A stretch of 64,000 bases of DNA. Source: Pseudomonas sp. P8_229 (GTDB lineage: Bacteria > Pseudomonadota > Gammaproteobacteria > Pseudomonadales > Pseudomonadaceae). The stretch covers positions 3,283,501-3,347,500 of the forward strand of contig NZ_CP125378.1 of assembly GCF_034008635.1 (NCBI RefSeq). The letters run 5' to 3'. The first letter of the stretch is position 1. Every line of letters begins with the position of its first letter. Below the pieces are notes generated by a model. The model saw only the letters and a list, made by a program, of their open reading frames with translations, had not been told where the DNA came from and searched no databases. Of the stretch, positions 17,027 to 24,204 are shown one piece after another. Both the position numbers and the translations under genes were made by a program.

Positions 17027-17283
17027 TGGCTCGACGGCTGAAGGCCTTTTAGGCGGGATCAGCAGCCTAAGCCATCGTCAAAAGCGGCAGCTCAACGTCC
17101 GAATCCGCGCCTGTGAAGCTATAGGACACCACCATCAGTCCTCCGCCCATTCCCCAGAATACGCGGGTTGCAGCGATTTTCCGTTCCACAACTCTGGCTT
17201 AAAAGGCGCAGAAACTGCGTATAAGTGGGAATAACAGCAAATAAGCGCAAATAAACAGGGAAACTGTTCATAACAGAGATAAG

Positions 17284-17340
17284 TACACTTTAAGTGTAAG
17301 TTTCCACTTTGAGTGGAAGTCCAGGCCGCGCACTTCAGTG
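17284..17340. promoter_or_regulatory. Three CACT-AGTG dyads, operator-like
   Basis: TACACTTTAAGTGTA at 17284-17298, TTCCACTTTGAGTGGAA at 17302-17318 and CACTTCAGTG at 17331-17340 share the half-site CACT/AGTG around an AT-rich centre. Such clusters are usual at phage-type repressor operators. No promoter hexamers were assigned. Confidence 0.5.
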
Positions 17341-17357
17341 TCACCATCTATCAAGGT

Positions 17358-17393
17358 CGCGACACGTTTTCGTAATTCTCAAAACGTGTCGCG
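17358..17393. repeat. 36-bp inverted-repeat element, copy 1
   Basis: Perfect 13-bp arms CGCGACACGTTTT and AAAACGTGTCGCG enclose CGTAATTCTC. A second copy at 24821-24856 agrees at 34 of 36 positions and has the same orientation. Neither has a T tail on the operon strand, so a recombination, resolution or protein-binding site is as likely as a terminator. Confidence 0.8.
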
Positions 17394-17459
17394 CCTGTTT
17401 AAACATTAGCGAAACCATGTATAAAAATTCTCAGCTACGAAAGGCGCATGATTCGTGCT

Positions 17460-17597
17460 AGGGACTATTGAGGGCCTCATCAGTCCCTCCTTAGTCCCTC
17501 TGAAACCCGCGGCCCTAGGGCGTTTCGCTGTATTCCGACGAACGGCTTGCAGGTGGGGAGGTGGGGGTTCCAAGGTGTGTGTGGGTATGTGTGGGTA
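17460..17597. repeat. Short repeat pairs AGTCCCT and TGTGTGGGTA
   Basis: AGTCCCT is repeated at 17482 and 17493 (11 bp apart) with an inverted copy at 17460; TGTGTGGGTA is repeated in perfect tandem at 17578 and 17588. These 10-11-bp spacings resemble iterons or integrase arm sites. Confidence 0.5.
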
Positions 17598-17800
17598 CAG
17601 GTGAGACCGTCTGGGACAGTAAGTAAGGCTCTGAAAATGTCCGGGGATAACTATTGCGTACAGGAGATCGTAAATAATCTTCTTGGTTTTTTTATTCAGT
17701 GCGCTTTAGAATCAGCTGCATAACCCAGCAACGTGCTTTGACCATATGAAACAACTGGTTGACGTTTGCTGTTGGGATCGCTGACAGCTGGAATCGCAGA

Positions 17801-17836
17801 CAAAGAAAAGCCCCTGGTGGTCGAAGACCAGGGGCT
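17801..17836 (-). terminator. Rho-independent terminator reading leftward
   Basis: AGCCCCTGGT pairs with ACCAGGGGCT around an 8-nt loop; on the minus strand the stem is followed by TTTTCTTTG. It implies a leftward transcript from the palindrome region, possibly a small RNA or repressor-type message, since no leftward gene is convincing. Confidence 0.7.
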
Positions 17837-17926
17837 CATTCGGGAAAGGACGTTGGAGCGTCCTCTGCATACCAGCTAGGCCAGCACACAACCCCGAGGG
17901 GAGAAGCATTTGAGACGGCTTCTGGA

Positions 17927-17990
17927 TGTACGAATAGGCACATGTGCCTATTCGTACACGGGCGGACTGTATTACCGATAATGGTAATAC
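17927..17990. promoter_or_regulatory. 32-bp perfect palindrome plus second dyad upstream of the early operon
   Basis: 17927-17958 is a perfect palindrome with half-site TGTACGAATAGGCACA and no loop. It is followed by GTATTACC...GGTAATAC at 17969-17990 and further AATAC/GTATT symmetry to about 18015. The position, 130-190 bp before the AlpA-like gene, suits operators that control the early operon. Confidence 0.6.
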
Positions 17991-18118
17991 GCAATACTGG
18001 TGTATTAGCCAGTGGCGTATTTTCCGACGGCGCGCACTCTGATTCTGTTGCAGGGATCTGGTGGGCTCAGTACGACTCGATCTCCTCGGTATTCCATCAA
18101 TGATTGGAGTTACCGCAA

Positions 18119-18337
18119 ATGGCACAAACCGCCACCCGCATTACCGATGTACCAAACCTGCCCATCCCCGGCACGCGCGCTACTGCCGCGCAGCTCTGCG
18201 CCAAATACCAAGTCAGCCGCGCTACCTGGTGGCGCTGGTCCAAGACTCCCGGCTTTCCAGCCCCCATCCGCTTCGGCCGCTCCGTCCGTTGGGAACCCGA
18301 GTCTGTGGAATCCTTTCTGCTCAGTCAGGAGGCTTAA
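18119..18337 (+). CDS. AlpA-like helix-turn-helix regulator
   Basis: A 72-residue protein with one helix-turn-helix of the AlpA/MerR-like excisionase type: TAAQLCAKYQVSRATWWRWS is followed by the family's GFPAPIRFGRSVRWEP wing and ESVESFL. AlpA-type proteins activate integrase or act as excisionases in P4-like satellites. The ATG at 18119 is chosen because GGAG lies 9 bp upstream; the in-frame TTG at 18104 overlaps that site. It is the first gene of a tight operon reaching 24809 and sits directly downstream of the palindrome cluster. Confidence 0.85.
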   Translation: MAQTATRITDVPNLPIPGTRATAAQLCAKYQVSRATWWRWSKTPGFPAPIRFGRSVRWEPESVESFLLSQEA

Positions 18338-18340
18338 CCC

Positions 18341-18508
18341 ATGATGACCAATCAACTCTGCGCTGGCGCGGGGACGGGTTCGCTTTGGCTGGAAAAAGCG
18401 GCTGTATCCCTTTCTGTACCCTTAAACGCATTGGTGCCCAATCGTTTTCTCGTTTGCCGCTCTCAATTCGTCGTTGCCGAAGTTAACGCTAACGATGGGG
18501 TGGCCTGA
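18341..18508 (+). CDS. Small hypothetical protein (55 aa)
   Basis: A 55-codon gene missed by length filters. It starts at ATG 18341 with a strong AGGAGG eight bases upstream, 3 bp after the AlpA-like stop, and ends 1 bp before the ATG of the next gene. The product (MMTNQLCAGAGTGSLWLEKA, later FLVCRSQFVVAEVNANDGVA) has no recognisable domain or membrane segment. The ribosome site and the exact fit between neighbours are the main reasons to call it real. Confidence 0.6.
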   Translation: MMTNQLCAGAGTGSLWLEKAAVSLSVPLNALVPNRFLVCRSQFVVAEVNANDGVA

Positions 18509-18509
18509 C

Positions 18510-18809
18510 ATGGAAAAAATCCTTCCTTCCGAGATGAGTTGCTCAGCGCAAACCAATAACAACACCAGTGGTAGCGCCCAGCGCATGCGCCTCTTGGCGT
18601 ATCTGAGCCAGCATGGCTCGATCAATACCTTCCAAGCCATCGCTCTATTGAACATTCTGCGACCGGGAGCGCGCATTGCTGAGTTGCGTGCGCAGGGGCA
18701 TGGCATCGTTACCCACCTGAGTACGCTGAAAGATGACCACGGTCGCGATCACCAGAAGGTTGCAACCTATTACCTGAGCGCTGGCCCGGTGCAGAAGGTG
18801 GCGTCATGA
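18510..18809 (+). CDS. Phage-type winged-helix/HTH protein
   Basis: A 99-residue protein. The central part (QRMRLLAYLSQHGSINTFQA, then IALLNILRPGARIAELRAQG) is a winged-helix HTH as found in small phage proteins that pair with replication genes, where a loop of the form GSI.T..A...L.I..P..RI.ELR is diagnostic. The C-terminus (HQKVATYYLS) completes the wing. It begins right after the 55-aa gene and overlaps the Rha-like gene by 4 bp. Likely a DNA-binding regulator of the element; its site is unknown. Confidence 0.75.
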   Translation: MEKILPSEMSCSAQTNNNTSGSAQRMRLLAYLSQHGSINTFQAIALLNILRPGARIAELRAQGHGIVTHLSTLKDDHGRDHQKVATYYLSAGPVQKVAS

Positions 18810-19324
18810 CGGCGAAGATCTTCAAAACGACGGGAGAGGGTAGTACGGGAAATCCCCGCATTATCCTCGCTGCGTATCAGGGTGAACTTCGCGTCGACAG
18901 CCGCGTGCTGGCCGACCAGTTGGACAACAAACACAAGAACTCCATCGCGCTGATCGAGCGCTACCTGATTAAGTTCAAAGAGTTCGGCTTGCTGGCGTTT
19001 CAAACGGAGGCAAGACCGGTGGGCCGGCATGGCGGTGGAGATGTTAGGTTCGCCCTCCTCAATGAGGATCAAGCATTCTTCCTGCTGTCGCTGTCCCGCA
19101 ACACGGACCGCGTCGTGGAACTAAAAGCGAGCCTCATCGTGGCTTTTCGTGAAGCCCGATATGGGTACGCCTCCCGGACGCTGTTAGCCCGCAAGAACGA
19201 AGCCAGCATCAGTGGTCGCAGGCTGGCGAACTGGCGCTATGACAAACCAGGCGTGTACGCCCACGTCGCCCATCTGAGAGAACAGCTGAAGCTGCCGATC
19301 GACGTGGAGGACTTGCGCCCATGA
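18806..19324 (+). CDS. Rha-family phage antirepressor-like protein
   Basis: A 172-residue protein with the Rha domain (about residues 18-115): the segment VDSRVLADQLDNKHKNSIAL and FALLNEDQAFFLLSLSRNT, followed by VVELKASLIVAFREAR, are close to the family pattern in which a DNA-binding-like region senses host factors. Rha proteins are encoded by lambdoid phages and satellites and interfere with infection in IHF-deficient hosts. The C-terminal part is probably a KilA-C/ORF6N-type extension but is too short to name. Both ends overlap neighbours by 4 bp. Confidence 0.82.
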   Translation: MTAKIFKTTGEGSTGNPRIILAAYQGELRVDSRVLADQLDNKHKNSIALIERYLIKFKEFGLLAFQTEARPVGRHGGGDVRFALLNEDQAFFLLSLSRNTDRVVELKASLIVAFREARYGYASRTLLARKNEASISGRRLANWRYDKPGVYAHVAHLREQLKLPIDVEDLRP

Positions 19325-19806
19325 ACGCCTTGCTCATTATTGGGGATGAACAGTCGATAACTTTTCTTGCCAGCAGTCGCGCCCGTCGGTATGGTTTGTC
19401 CGTCGCTGCAAATTCAGCGACCGACCTTGGCGGGTCGAACAGTAAACGGCGCAACAGCGCCCCCATTACGATTGCAGGCGCTTTTTTTGCGCCCGCATTC
19501 TCGTGTTATGGCGGGTTGTGCAGGAGCACCCACGGGTGCGCCGGGTTCCGTTTACCCCGGTCCGCCAATCCTGTGCAACTCGCCACCCTTCCCTGCTTGG
19601 CGGCAGATAGGAGTGGCTCCAGTGAAGTAAACGGAGCTACACCCATGAAACACGCCCTAATTCCGTCCAAAGTCCGCGCATTCGCTCACCGCTACATGGC
19701 CCTGAGCGCTCTCCGCGCAAACTCGTCCCTGTCCTTTCGTCTAGCCCGCTACAACGCCCACATGGCCATCGTCCGCACACTGGAAACATCAGGGGGCGTG
19801 CAATGA
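19321..19806 (+). CDS. Ash/Icd-like phage protein
   Basis: A 161-residue protein of the Ash or 'host cell division inhibitor Icd-like' group seen in P4-like satellites. Visible marks are AGAFFAPAFS, the CAGF block, SANPVQLATLP, then GATPMKHALIPSKVRAFAHR and a C-terminal LARYNAHMAIV helix. In P4, overlapping genes in this region inhibit cell division or act in prophage excision; the exact role here is not known. The N-terminal 55 residues (MNALLIIGDEQSITFL...) are unusual, and the real start could be downstream, but the 4-bp overlap with the Rha-like gene supports 19321. Confidence 0.7.
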   Translation: MNALLIIGDEQSITFLASSRARRYGLSVAANSATDLGGSNSKRRNSAPITIAGAFFAPAFSCYGGLCRSTHGCAGFRLPRSANPVQLATLPCLAADRSGSSEVNGATPMKHALIPSKVRAFAHRYMALSALRANSSLSFRLARYNAHMAIVRTLETSGGVQ

Positions 19807-20048
19807 GCCAGCCAATCGCTCGCATCGCCGACGAGGCCCTTGAGCTACTGCGTGCCACACACGAACGCATCAGTAATATGCGCGTGTTGTTCAACGCGAT
19901 CACGAAGGACCTGAAGCACGGTAAATCGCACGATATCGAAGAGCTGGCCAGCCTGGGCAGCTTCCTCGGATTTGACTGGGCGAACTATGTCGACAGCGAA
20001 GTCGAGCAGATGCAGAAGGCGCTGGATGCTGTGGAGGTGGCCAAATGA
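19803..20048 (+). CDS. Hypothetical protein (81 aa) in early operon
   Basis: An 81-residue acidic, mostly helical protein (EALELLRATHERISNMRVLF, then DIEELASLGSFLGFDWANYV). No family recognised. It overlaps the genes on both sides by 4 bp, so it is co-translated with the Ash-like gene before it and the 110-aa gene after it. Probably a small regulatory or replication accessory protein of the satellite. Confidence 0.6.
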   Translation: MSQPIARIADEALELLRATHERISNMRVLFNAITKDLKHGKSHDIEELASLGSFLGFDWANYVDSEVEQMQKALDAVEVAK

Positions 20049-20377
20049 GTGCCTCAATCCGATCACGGGAGCACCTGAGCTTCACGAAGCGCGATCCTGA
20101 AGGACGACTGATCAACTGGCCTCGGAACAATCCCGGCGTAGCGGCCGACTGGCAGAAGGGTATCGAGTTCTTCGAAGGCGAAGTATTCGAGCTGGCCACC
20201 CACGATGAAACCGAAGCGTTCAACGCTATTCAGTTTGCGATTGCCGGAATGGGCGGGCGCACCACCAATCTTGAAATCGGATTTATAGATCGCGTGGCAC
20301 GTGCTGCGGTACTTGGTTTGCGCGTGATTCGCGGCGGCGCAGCGCGGTTCGAGCCGAAAGACTTCGAAGAGATTTAA
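20045..20377 (+). CDS. Hypothetical protein (110 aa) in early operon
   Basis: A 110-residue soluble protein (FFEGEVFELATHDETEAFNA, later FIDRVARAAVLGLRVIRGGA). Small helical-beta pattern with no motif that I can assign. It overlaps the previous gene by 4 bp and is separated from the next by 3 bp. Its place just before the primase-like gene is common for satellite accessory genes, but the function is unknown. Confidence 0.6.
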   Translation: MSASIRSREHLSFTKRDPEGRLINWPRNNPGVAADWQKGIEFFEGEVFELATHDETEAFNAIQFAIAGMGGRTTNLEIGFIDRVARAAVLGLRVIRGGAARFEPKDFEEI

Positions 20378-20380
20378 AAC

Positions 20381-20668
20381 ATGAAAATTCAAAATGGCGC
20401 ATCAGCGTCGACGGGATCGGCTTGCCTGAAGAAAGCCACCGAACTGTTTTACGTCACTCACCCGAAGGTGCCCAAGGCACTGCTGGGGCCATTTTTGACC
20501 GAGGCCGACGCAGAGTGCGGACGCGTAGTTATGCGTAATGCTGATGCTCAGGTGACGGCCTGTCTGGTTGACTCAATCGACGACATCACCCGCTGGCACG
20601 GTGTGAACAACGGCCAAGTTTGCCGGGCCTTTGCTGGCGCTGATCGCCGGGAGGTCAGCCATGGGTGA
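20381..20668 (+). CDS. Hypothetical protein (95 aa) in early operon
   Basis: A 95-residue protein with a short basic start and a predicted alpha-beta core (TELFYVTHPKVPKALLGPFL, then ADAQVTACLVDSIDDITRWH). No recognised domain. The start at 20381 is preceded by GAAGAGATTT, a usable ribosome site. Its last 8 bp overlap the next gene. Confidence 0.55.
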   Translation: MKIQNGASASTGSACLKKATELFYVTHPKVPKALLGPFLTEADAECGRVVMRNADAQVTACLVDSIDDITRWHGVNNGQVCRAFAGADRREVSHG

Positions 20669-20888
20669 TGTGACCCCAATCAAGCGCAAGAGCAGTGGCG
20701 GCCCACCCGCTGCTGGCGCTCATATCGACAGCGCCAGCTATGTACTGCTGGTGGAAACGCTGGTCGGCTTTCTGGAACTGCGAATCTCGGAAGGCGACCA
20801 GGGCCGCCACTGCGATGAGCTGGAGCGGCTGACGCAGAAACTGGAAAACTTGGCCAAGCGGTTTACCCCGCCGAAGGGGGCCGCATGA
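20661..20888 (+). CDS. Hypothetical protein (75 aa) in early operon
   Basis: A 75-residue protein; I start it at ATG 20661, preceded by GGGAGG, rather than the upstream frame. The N-terminus is Gly/Pro/Lys-rich (VTPIKRKSSGGPPAAGAH) and the rest is one or two amphipathic helices (YVLLVETLVGFLELRISEGD, ELERLTQKLENLAKRF), suggesting a small dimeric helical protein. It overlaps the Toprim gene by 4 bp. Function unknown. Confidence 0.6.
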   Translation: MGDVTPIKRKSSGGPPAAGAHIDSASYVLLVETLVGFLELRISEGDQGRHCDELERLTQKLENLAKRFTPPKGAA

Positions 20889-21766
20889 CTGACGCAGCGA
20901 TTCTTTTCCGTGATGCGCTTCAGGCTGTCTATGGCCAGCTCGACTGGCTTCCCGTAGCCGACGGCACTATCCACCGGTTCCGTGTACCGGAGGACAAGCC
21001 CGGCTCACTCAACGGCTGGTACGTGCTGTATCTGGATGGCATCGCGTCCGGAGCGTTCGGCAGTTGGAAGGCCGGAGGCGCCAGTACCTGGTGCAGTCGC
21101 GAACCGGTGGACGCTCGCGAATCGGCCCAGGTCCGCGAACGTGTTGAGCTGGCCAGGCGCCAGCGAGAGGCCGACCAGCGCCAACGCCATGAGCGAGCGG
21201 CGGCAAAGGCCAATCACTGGTGGCGCAACGCGCGCCGCGCATCACCAGATCATTCGTATCTGGTGGCGAAGGGCGTTCGCTCCTACGGCTTGCGCCAGCG
21301 TGGGGCTGAACTACTCGTTCCGCTGTACCTGGACGGTCAGTTGGTCAACCTGCAACGAATTGCTCCGGACGGCGAAAAGCGCTTCCTGTTCGGCGGCCGG
21401 ATCAAGGGCACCTATTCGCCGTTGGGCATCATCGAGCCAGATTCTGTGCTTTGCATCTGCGAAGGGTGGGCGACGGCCGCCAGCCTCCACCAGCACGGCG
21501 GCTATGTCGTTGCTGCGGCTATGAACGCGGGTAACTTGCTCCCAGCGGCGACGGCCCTTCGTGCTCGCTACCCGGACCAGCCAATCGTAATCGCCGGCGA
21601 CGACGACCGGCTCACCGATGGCAACCCGGGGCGCGCAGCGGCAAACGCAGCGGCGGCAGCCGTGGGTGGTCAAGTGGCTTTTCCTGAGTGGCCGGAAGGC
21701 GCCCCCGATGACCTCACCGACTTCAACGACCTCGCCAACTGGAAGCTCGCCCATGTCCAAGCCTGA
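20885..21766 (+). CDS. Toprim-domain primase-like protein
   Basis: A 293-residue protein with an N-terminal domain common to phage primase-helicases (residues 1-75; RFRVPEDKPGSLNGWYVLYL), a charged helical linker (RERVELARRQREADQRQRHE) and a C-terminal Toprim domain. The Toprim acidic glutamate is E in CICEGWATAASLH and the DxD-like centre is IAGDDDRLTDGNPGR. It lacks the usual CHC2 zinc finger. It probably primes DNA synthesis from the element's origin together with the DUF927 ATPase, whose start lies 14 bp inside its end. Confidence 0.85.
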   Translation: MTDAAILFRDALQAVYGQLDWLPVADGTIHRFRVPEDKPGSLNGWYVLYLDGIASGAFGSWKAGGASTWCSREPVDARESAQVRERVELARRQREADQRQRHERAAAKANHWWRNARRASPDHSYLVAKGVRSYGLRQRGAELLVPLYLDGQLVNLQRIAPDGEKRFLFGGRIKGTYSPLGIIEPDSVLCICEGWATAASLHQHGGYVVAAAMNAGNLLPAATALRARYPDQPIVIAGDDDRLTDGNPGRAAANAAAAAVGGQVAFPEWPEGAPDDLTDFNDLANWKLAHVQA

Positions 21767-23546
21767 CACCAACGTGATCAACCTTCGGCCGGACGCCGCG
21801 ACCATAGCTCCAGATCGCCCCTGCTGGGCGGTGTATGAGCATTGGGTGATCAATGAGAAAGGCCGCAAGCTGCGCCCCGGCGTTTACTGGCACAGCTTCA
21901 AACGCAGCGCCGCCGATCAAGATGACGCTGAGGGCGATACCGGCGACCGGCCTATCAATGATGAGTGGATCTCCAGCCCCGTCACCGTCGTAGCTCGCAC
22001 AACCAACAGTGACGATGGCAGCGAAGGCCGTTTGCTGCGCCTGGTCACAGAGAGCGGTATCAAGGAATGGATCATCGCCATGGAAGTGTTCGGCGGCAGC
22101 GGCGAGGACGCCCGGCGTGCATTGTTCGGCATGGGCGCCATTATCGCCCTCAAGAAACGCGGCACGTTCATGGAGTACCTGCTCGACCAGCATCCTGCAG
22201 AAGTGTTCGCCACCACCAGCAGGCCGGGTTGGCATGAATCGGGCGCGTTCGTGTTGCCCGGGCGGACGATCGGCAGCGACAGAGTGCGATACCAGGCTAG
22301 CAACAAGGCGCAAGTTCTTTTCAGCCGCCGCGGCGAGCTGGCGCGATGGCAAACGGAAGTGGCCGCAAAGTGCGCCGGCAACCCGGTGCTGACACTGGCG
22401 ATCGGCTGTTCGCTGGCCGGCCCTTTGCTGAGTTTGGTCGGCGTGCTGGGCGGTGGTGTTCACCTGGTGGGCGACAGCTCCAGTGGCAAGTCGCTGGCGC
22501 AGTTGATCGGCTCGTCGGTGTGGGGTGACCCGGGCGTCTTCGCCGCCAGCTGGGACATGACCAAGGGTGGCCTTGAGATCGAGGCGTCGAGCCGAAACGA
22601 CACCATTCTGCCGCTGGATGAGATCAAGCGCGCCGACCCGAAACGGGTACAGGAAATGGCCTACTCCCTCGCCAACGGCCAGGGCAAAGGCACCATGACC
22701 CGGGAGCGTGAGGGTCGGGCCAAATTGAGCTGGCGCCTGTTAACCCTTTCCAGCGGCGAGCGCTCACTCTCCGAGCACGCCGCCATATCCGGCAATGCTG
22801 CCCATGCTGGCGCCGAGTTGCGCATGGTCGACGTGAACGCCGGCACCCGCACGCATCGGGCTTTTGATGAGTTGCACGGCCTGGAGGGCGCGGACTTTCA
22901 CCGCCAGCTCACCGTGGCGGTCGGCGCCCACCACGGCCACCTCGGACCAGCGTTCGTCGAGAAGCTGCTCGCCAGCGACGACCAGGCCGGGCTACTCGAA
23001 GACTTCGCCCGCGTGCGCGCCAGCTTCGTCGAAGACAACGCTCAGGCCGGCCGAGTGGCTGACCGTTTCGGGGTGATCGCGCTGGCGGGCGAGATGGCCA
23101 TCGCCTACGGCCTACTGCCATGGAAACCGGGCACCGCCCTCGCCGATTGCCGCTTGCTCTATGGCGAGTGGCTGAGCCGGGTGGGCAGCGGGAATGCTGA
23201 AGACCGGCAGATCCTCGCCGGTATTCTCGACTTCATCGATCGCCATGGCAGTAGCCGCTTCTCCAATGTCGATGACGTGACGCCTGACACCAAGGTATTC
23301 AACCGCGCCGGCTATTGGGAGCTGACGGGCAATAACCGCCTGTACCTGTTCAACAAGCCGGCACTGATCGAGGCCGCCCACGGCTACGGCCTGTCTCGCA
23401 TCATCAAAGCGCTGGAGGGCGCGAACGTCCTCGCACGCCGCGACAACGAACGCAAAACCAAAAACTACCGGCTCCCCGGCGGTGGTCAGGCACGCCTGTA
23501 CGTGGTCGATCCCGAGGCAATGGACCGCGAAGGGGGTGGTGTATGA
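21753..23546 (+). CDS. DUF927-family helicase-like ATPase
   Basis: A 597-residue replication ATPase. The DUF927 core spans about residues 80-380 and includes the Walker A motif GDSSSGKS (240-247, K246) and a Walker B-like LDEIKRAD with D289-E290, followed by a sensor region LTLSSGERSLSEH. C-terminal residues 400-590 form a winged-helix-type tail (GYGLSRIIKALEGANVLARR). Start chosen at ATG 21753, giving a 14-bp overlap with the Toprim gene; the long ORF that begins at 21618 is the same frame without a ribosome site. With the Toprim protein it makes a two-gene replication module beside the GGCAAC repeat cluster. Confidence 0.87.
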   Translation: MSKPDTNVINLRPDAATIAPDRPCWAVYEHWVINEKGRKLRPGVYWHSFKRSAADQDDAEGDTGDRPINDEWISSPVTVVARTTNSDDGSEGRLLRLVTESGIKEWIIAMEVFGGSGEDARRALFGMGAIIALKKRGTFMEYLLDQHPAEVFATTSRPGWHESGAFVLPGRTIGSDRVRYQASNKAQVLFSRRGELARWQTEVAAKCAGNPVLTLAIGCSLAGPLLSLVGVLGGGVHLVGDSSSGKSLAQLIGSSVWGDPGVFAASWDMTKGGLEIEASSRNDTILPLDEIKRADPKRVQEMAYSLANGQGKGTMTREREGRAKLSWRLLTLSSGERSLSEHAAISGNAAHAGAELRMVDVNAGTRTHRAFDELHGLEGADFHRQLTVAVGAHHGHLGPAFVEKLLASDDQAGLLEDFARVRASFVEDNAQAGRVADRFGVIALAGEMAIAYGLLPWKPGTALADCRLLYGEWLSRVGSGNAEDRQILAGILDFIDRHGSSRFSNVDDVTPDTKVFNRAGYWELTGNNRLYLFNKPALIEAAHGYGLSRIIKALEGANVLARRDNERKTKNYRLPGGGQARLYVVDPEAMDREGGGV

Positions 23547-23902
23547 CGCCTCCACTCAGGCCAATCAGCATTGCCCAAATACACAGGAACCTAGAATCAC
23601 TGGCAACAGTGGCAACACCGGCAACGGCCTTGTGGGACGTGGCTTGCAGCCGTTGCCACCCTATAAAAAGAGTGGCAACAACTGGCAACACACACCTCAT
23701 TTTCAACATAAGAGACCGGCTCAACCCCTCAGCTTGGTTATCACTGTTGCCGGTAAAAATCCGGTGGCAACAATTTGGAAGCATCGGCAACACCTGGAGC
23801 CCACGGTTTACGGGGCTGTTGCCATTGTTGCCGCTGTTGCCGGTGTTTTTGAAATCAGAGGAACATTGGATTACGAGTAATCAGGGCGAGGCGGCGTTAT
23901 GA
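23543..23902 (+). CDS. Low-complexity ORF covering the candidate origin
   Basis: A 119-codon ORF that starts in the DUF927 stop (ATGA) and ends in the next start (ATGA), so translation could run through it. The product has repeat-driven composition (ATVATPAT, LLPLLPLLPV) produced by the GGCAAC/GTTGCC repeats in the DNA. A second frame (23482-23880) is also open for the same reason. It may be a translated spacer kept open to couple expression across the origin rather than a functional protein. No domain is recognisable. Confidence 0.45.
   Translation: MTPPLRPISIAQIHRNLESLATVATPATALWDVACSRCHPIKRVATTGNTHLIFNIRDRLNPSAWLSLLPVKIRWQQFGSIGNTWSPRFTGLLPLLPLLPVFLKSEEHWITSNQGEAAL
23602..23841. repeat. 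GGCAAC/GTTGCC iteron-like cluster, candidate replication origin
   Basis: Seven GGCAAC (23602, 23611, 23620, 23674, 23684, 23766, 23786) and five GTTGCC (23652, 23746, 23818, 23827, 23836) occur within 240 bp, several at 9-10-bp spacing. By chance about 0.1 would be expected. The site directly follows the primase and helicase genes, the usual place for an iteron origin in a satellite. Confidence 0.7.
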
Positions 23903-24204
23903 GCCTCCTGTCTGCCCTGCTCGATCACATGCCGCCGGCCATCGCTGGGACCGAATCACCAAAAGTGGTGAGTCGCCCTCGCCCACGCCTGGTGCTGGCC
24001 AGCCGCGTCGAGCCTGCTGCCCAGTTCGTTACCGGCGCCCATGCCAGTGCCGCCACGGCCACACCCGAGTGGCGACAGGCCCGCGACCAGTATCTCAACC
24101 ACATCATGGTTTGCCGTTCCTGCTACGCGCCTACCGGCCGCCACTGCTCGGCTGGCGTGGACCTGCGCACTGCTTACGACTCAACGCCCATGGAGAAAGC
24201 CTAA
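23899..24204 (+). CDS. Hypothetical protein (101 aa) with C-terminal cysteine cluster
   Basis: A 101-residue protein. The C-terminal half has CRSCYAPTGRHCSAGVDLR, a C-x2-C-x7-C arrangement with nearby His that could bind a metal, similar to short zinc-finger-like proteins found after phage replication genes. The N-terminal half is Pro/Ala/Arg-rich (ESPKVVSRPRPRLVLASRVE) and probably disordered. It overlaps both neighbours by 1-4 bp. No confirmed family. Confidence 0.6.
   Translation: MSLLSALLDHMPPAIAGTESPKVVSRPRPRLVLASRVEPAAQFVTGAHASAATATPEWRQARDQYLNHIMVCRSCYAPTGRHCSAGVDLRTAYDSTPMEKA

Larger units (their letters stand above)
17027..18118. other. Non-coding control region between int and the early operon
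   Basis: This 1.09-kb stretch has no convincing gene but is rich in symmetric elements, annotated separately: CACT/AGTG operator-like dyads at 17284-17340, a 13-bp-arm inverted repeat at 17358, AGTCCCT and TGTGTGGGTA repeats at 17460-17597, a terminator at 17801, and a 32-bp perfect palindrome at 17927. Short ORFs here have no ribosome sites or recognisable products. Confidence 0.7.

Noticed and set aside
17712..18125. 137-codon minus-strand ORF over the palindrome region.
   Set aside because: It runs through the terminator hairpin and the 32-bp palindrome, has no ribosome site and no family; a non-coding transcript is more likely.
23482..23880. Alternative reading frame over the GGCAAC cluster.
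   Set aside because: It starts inside the DUF927 gene, has no ribosome site, and is open only because the repeats lack stop codons; the 23543 frame fits the neighbours better.
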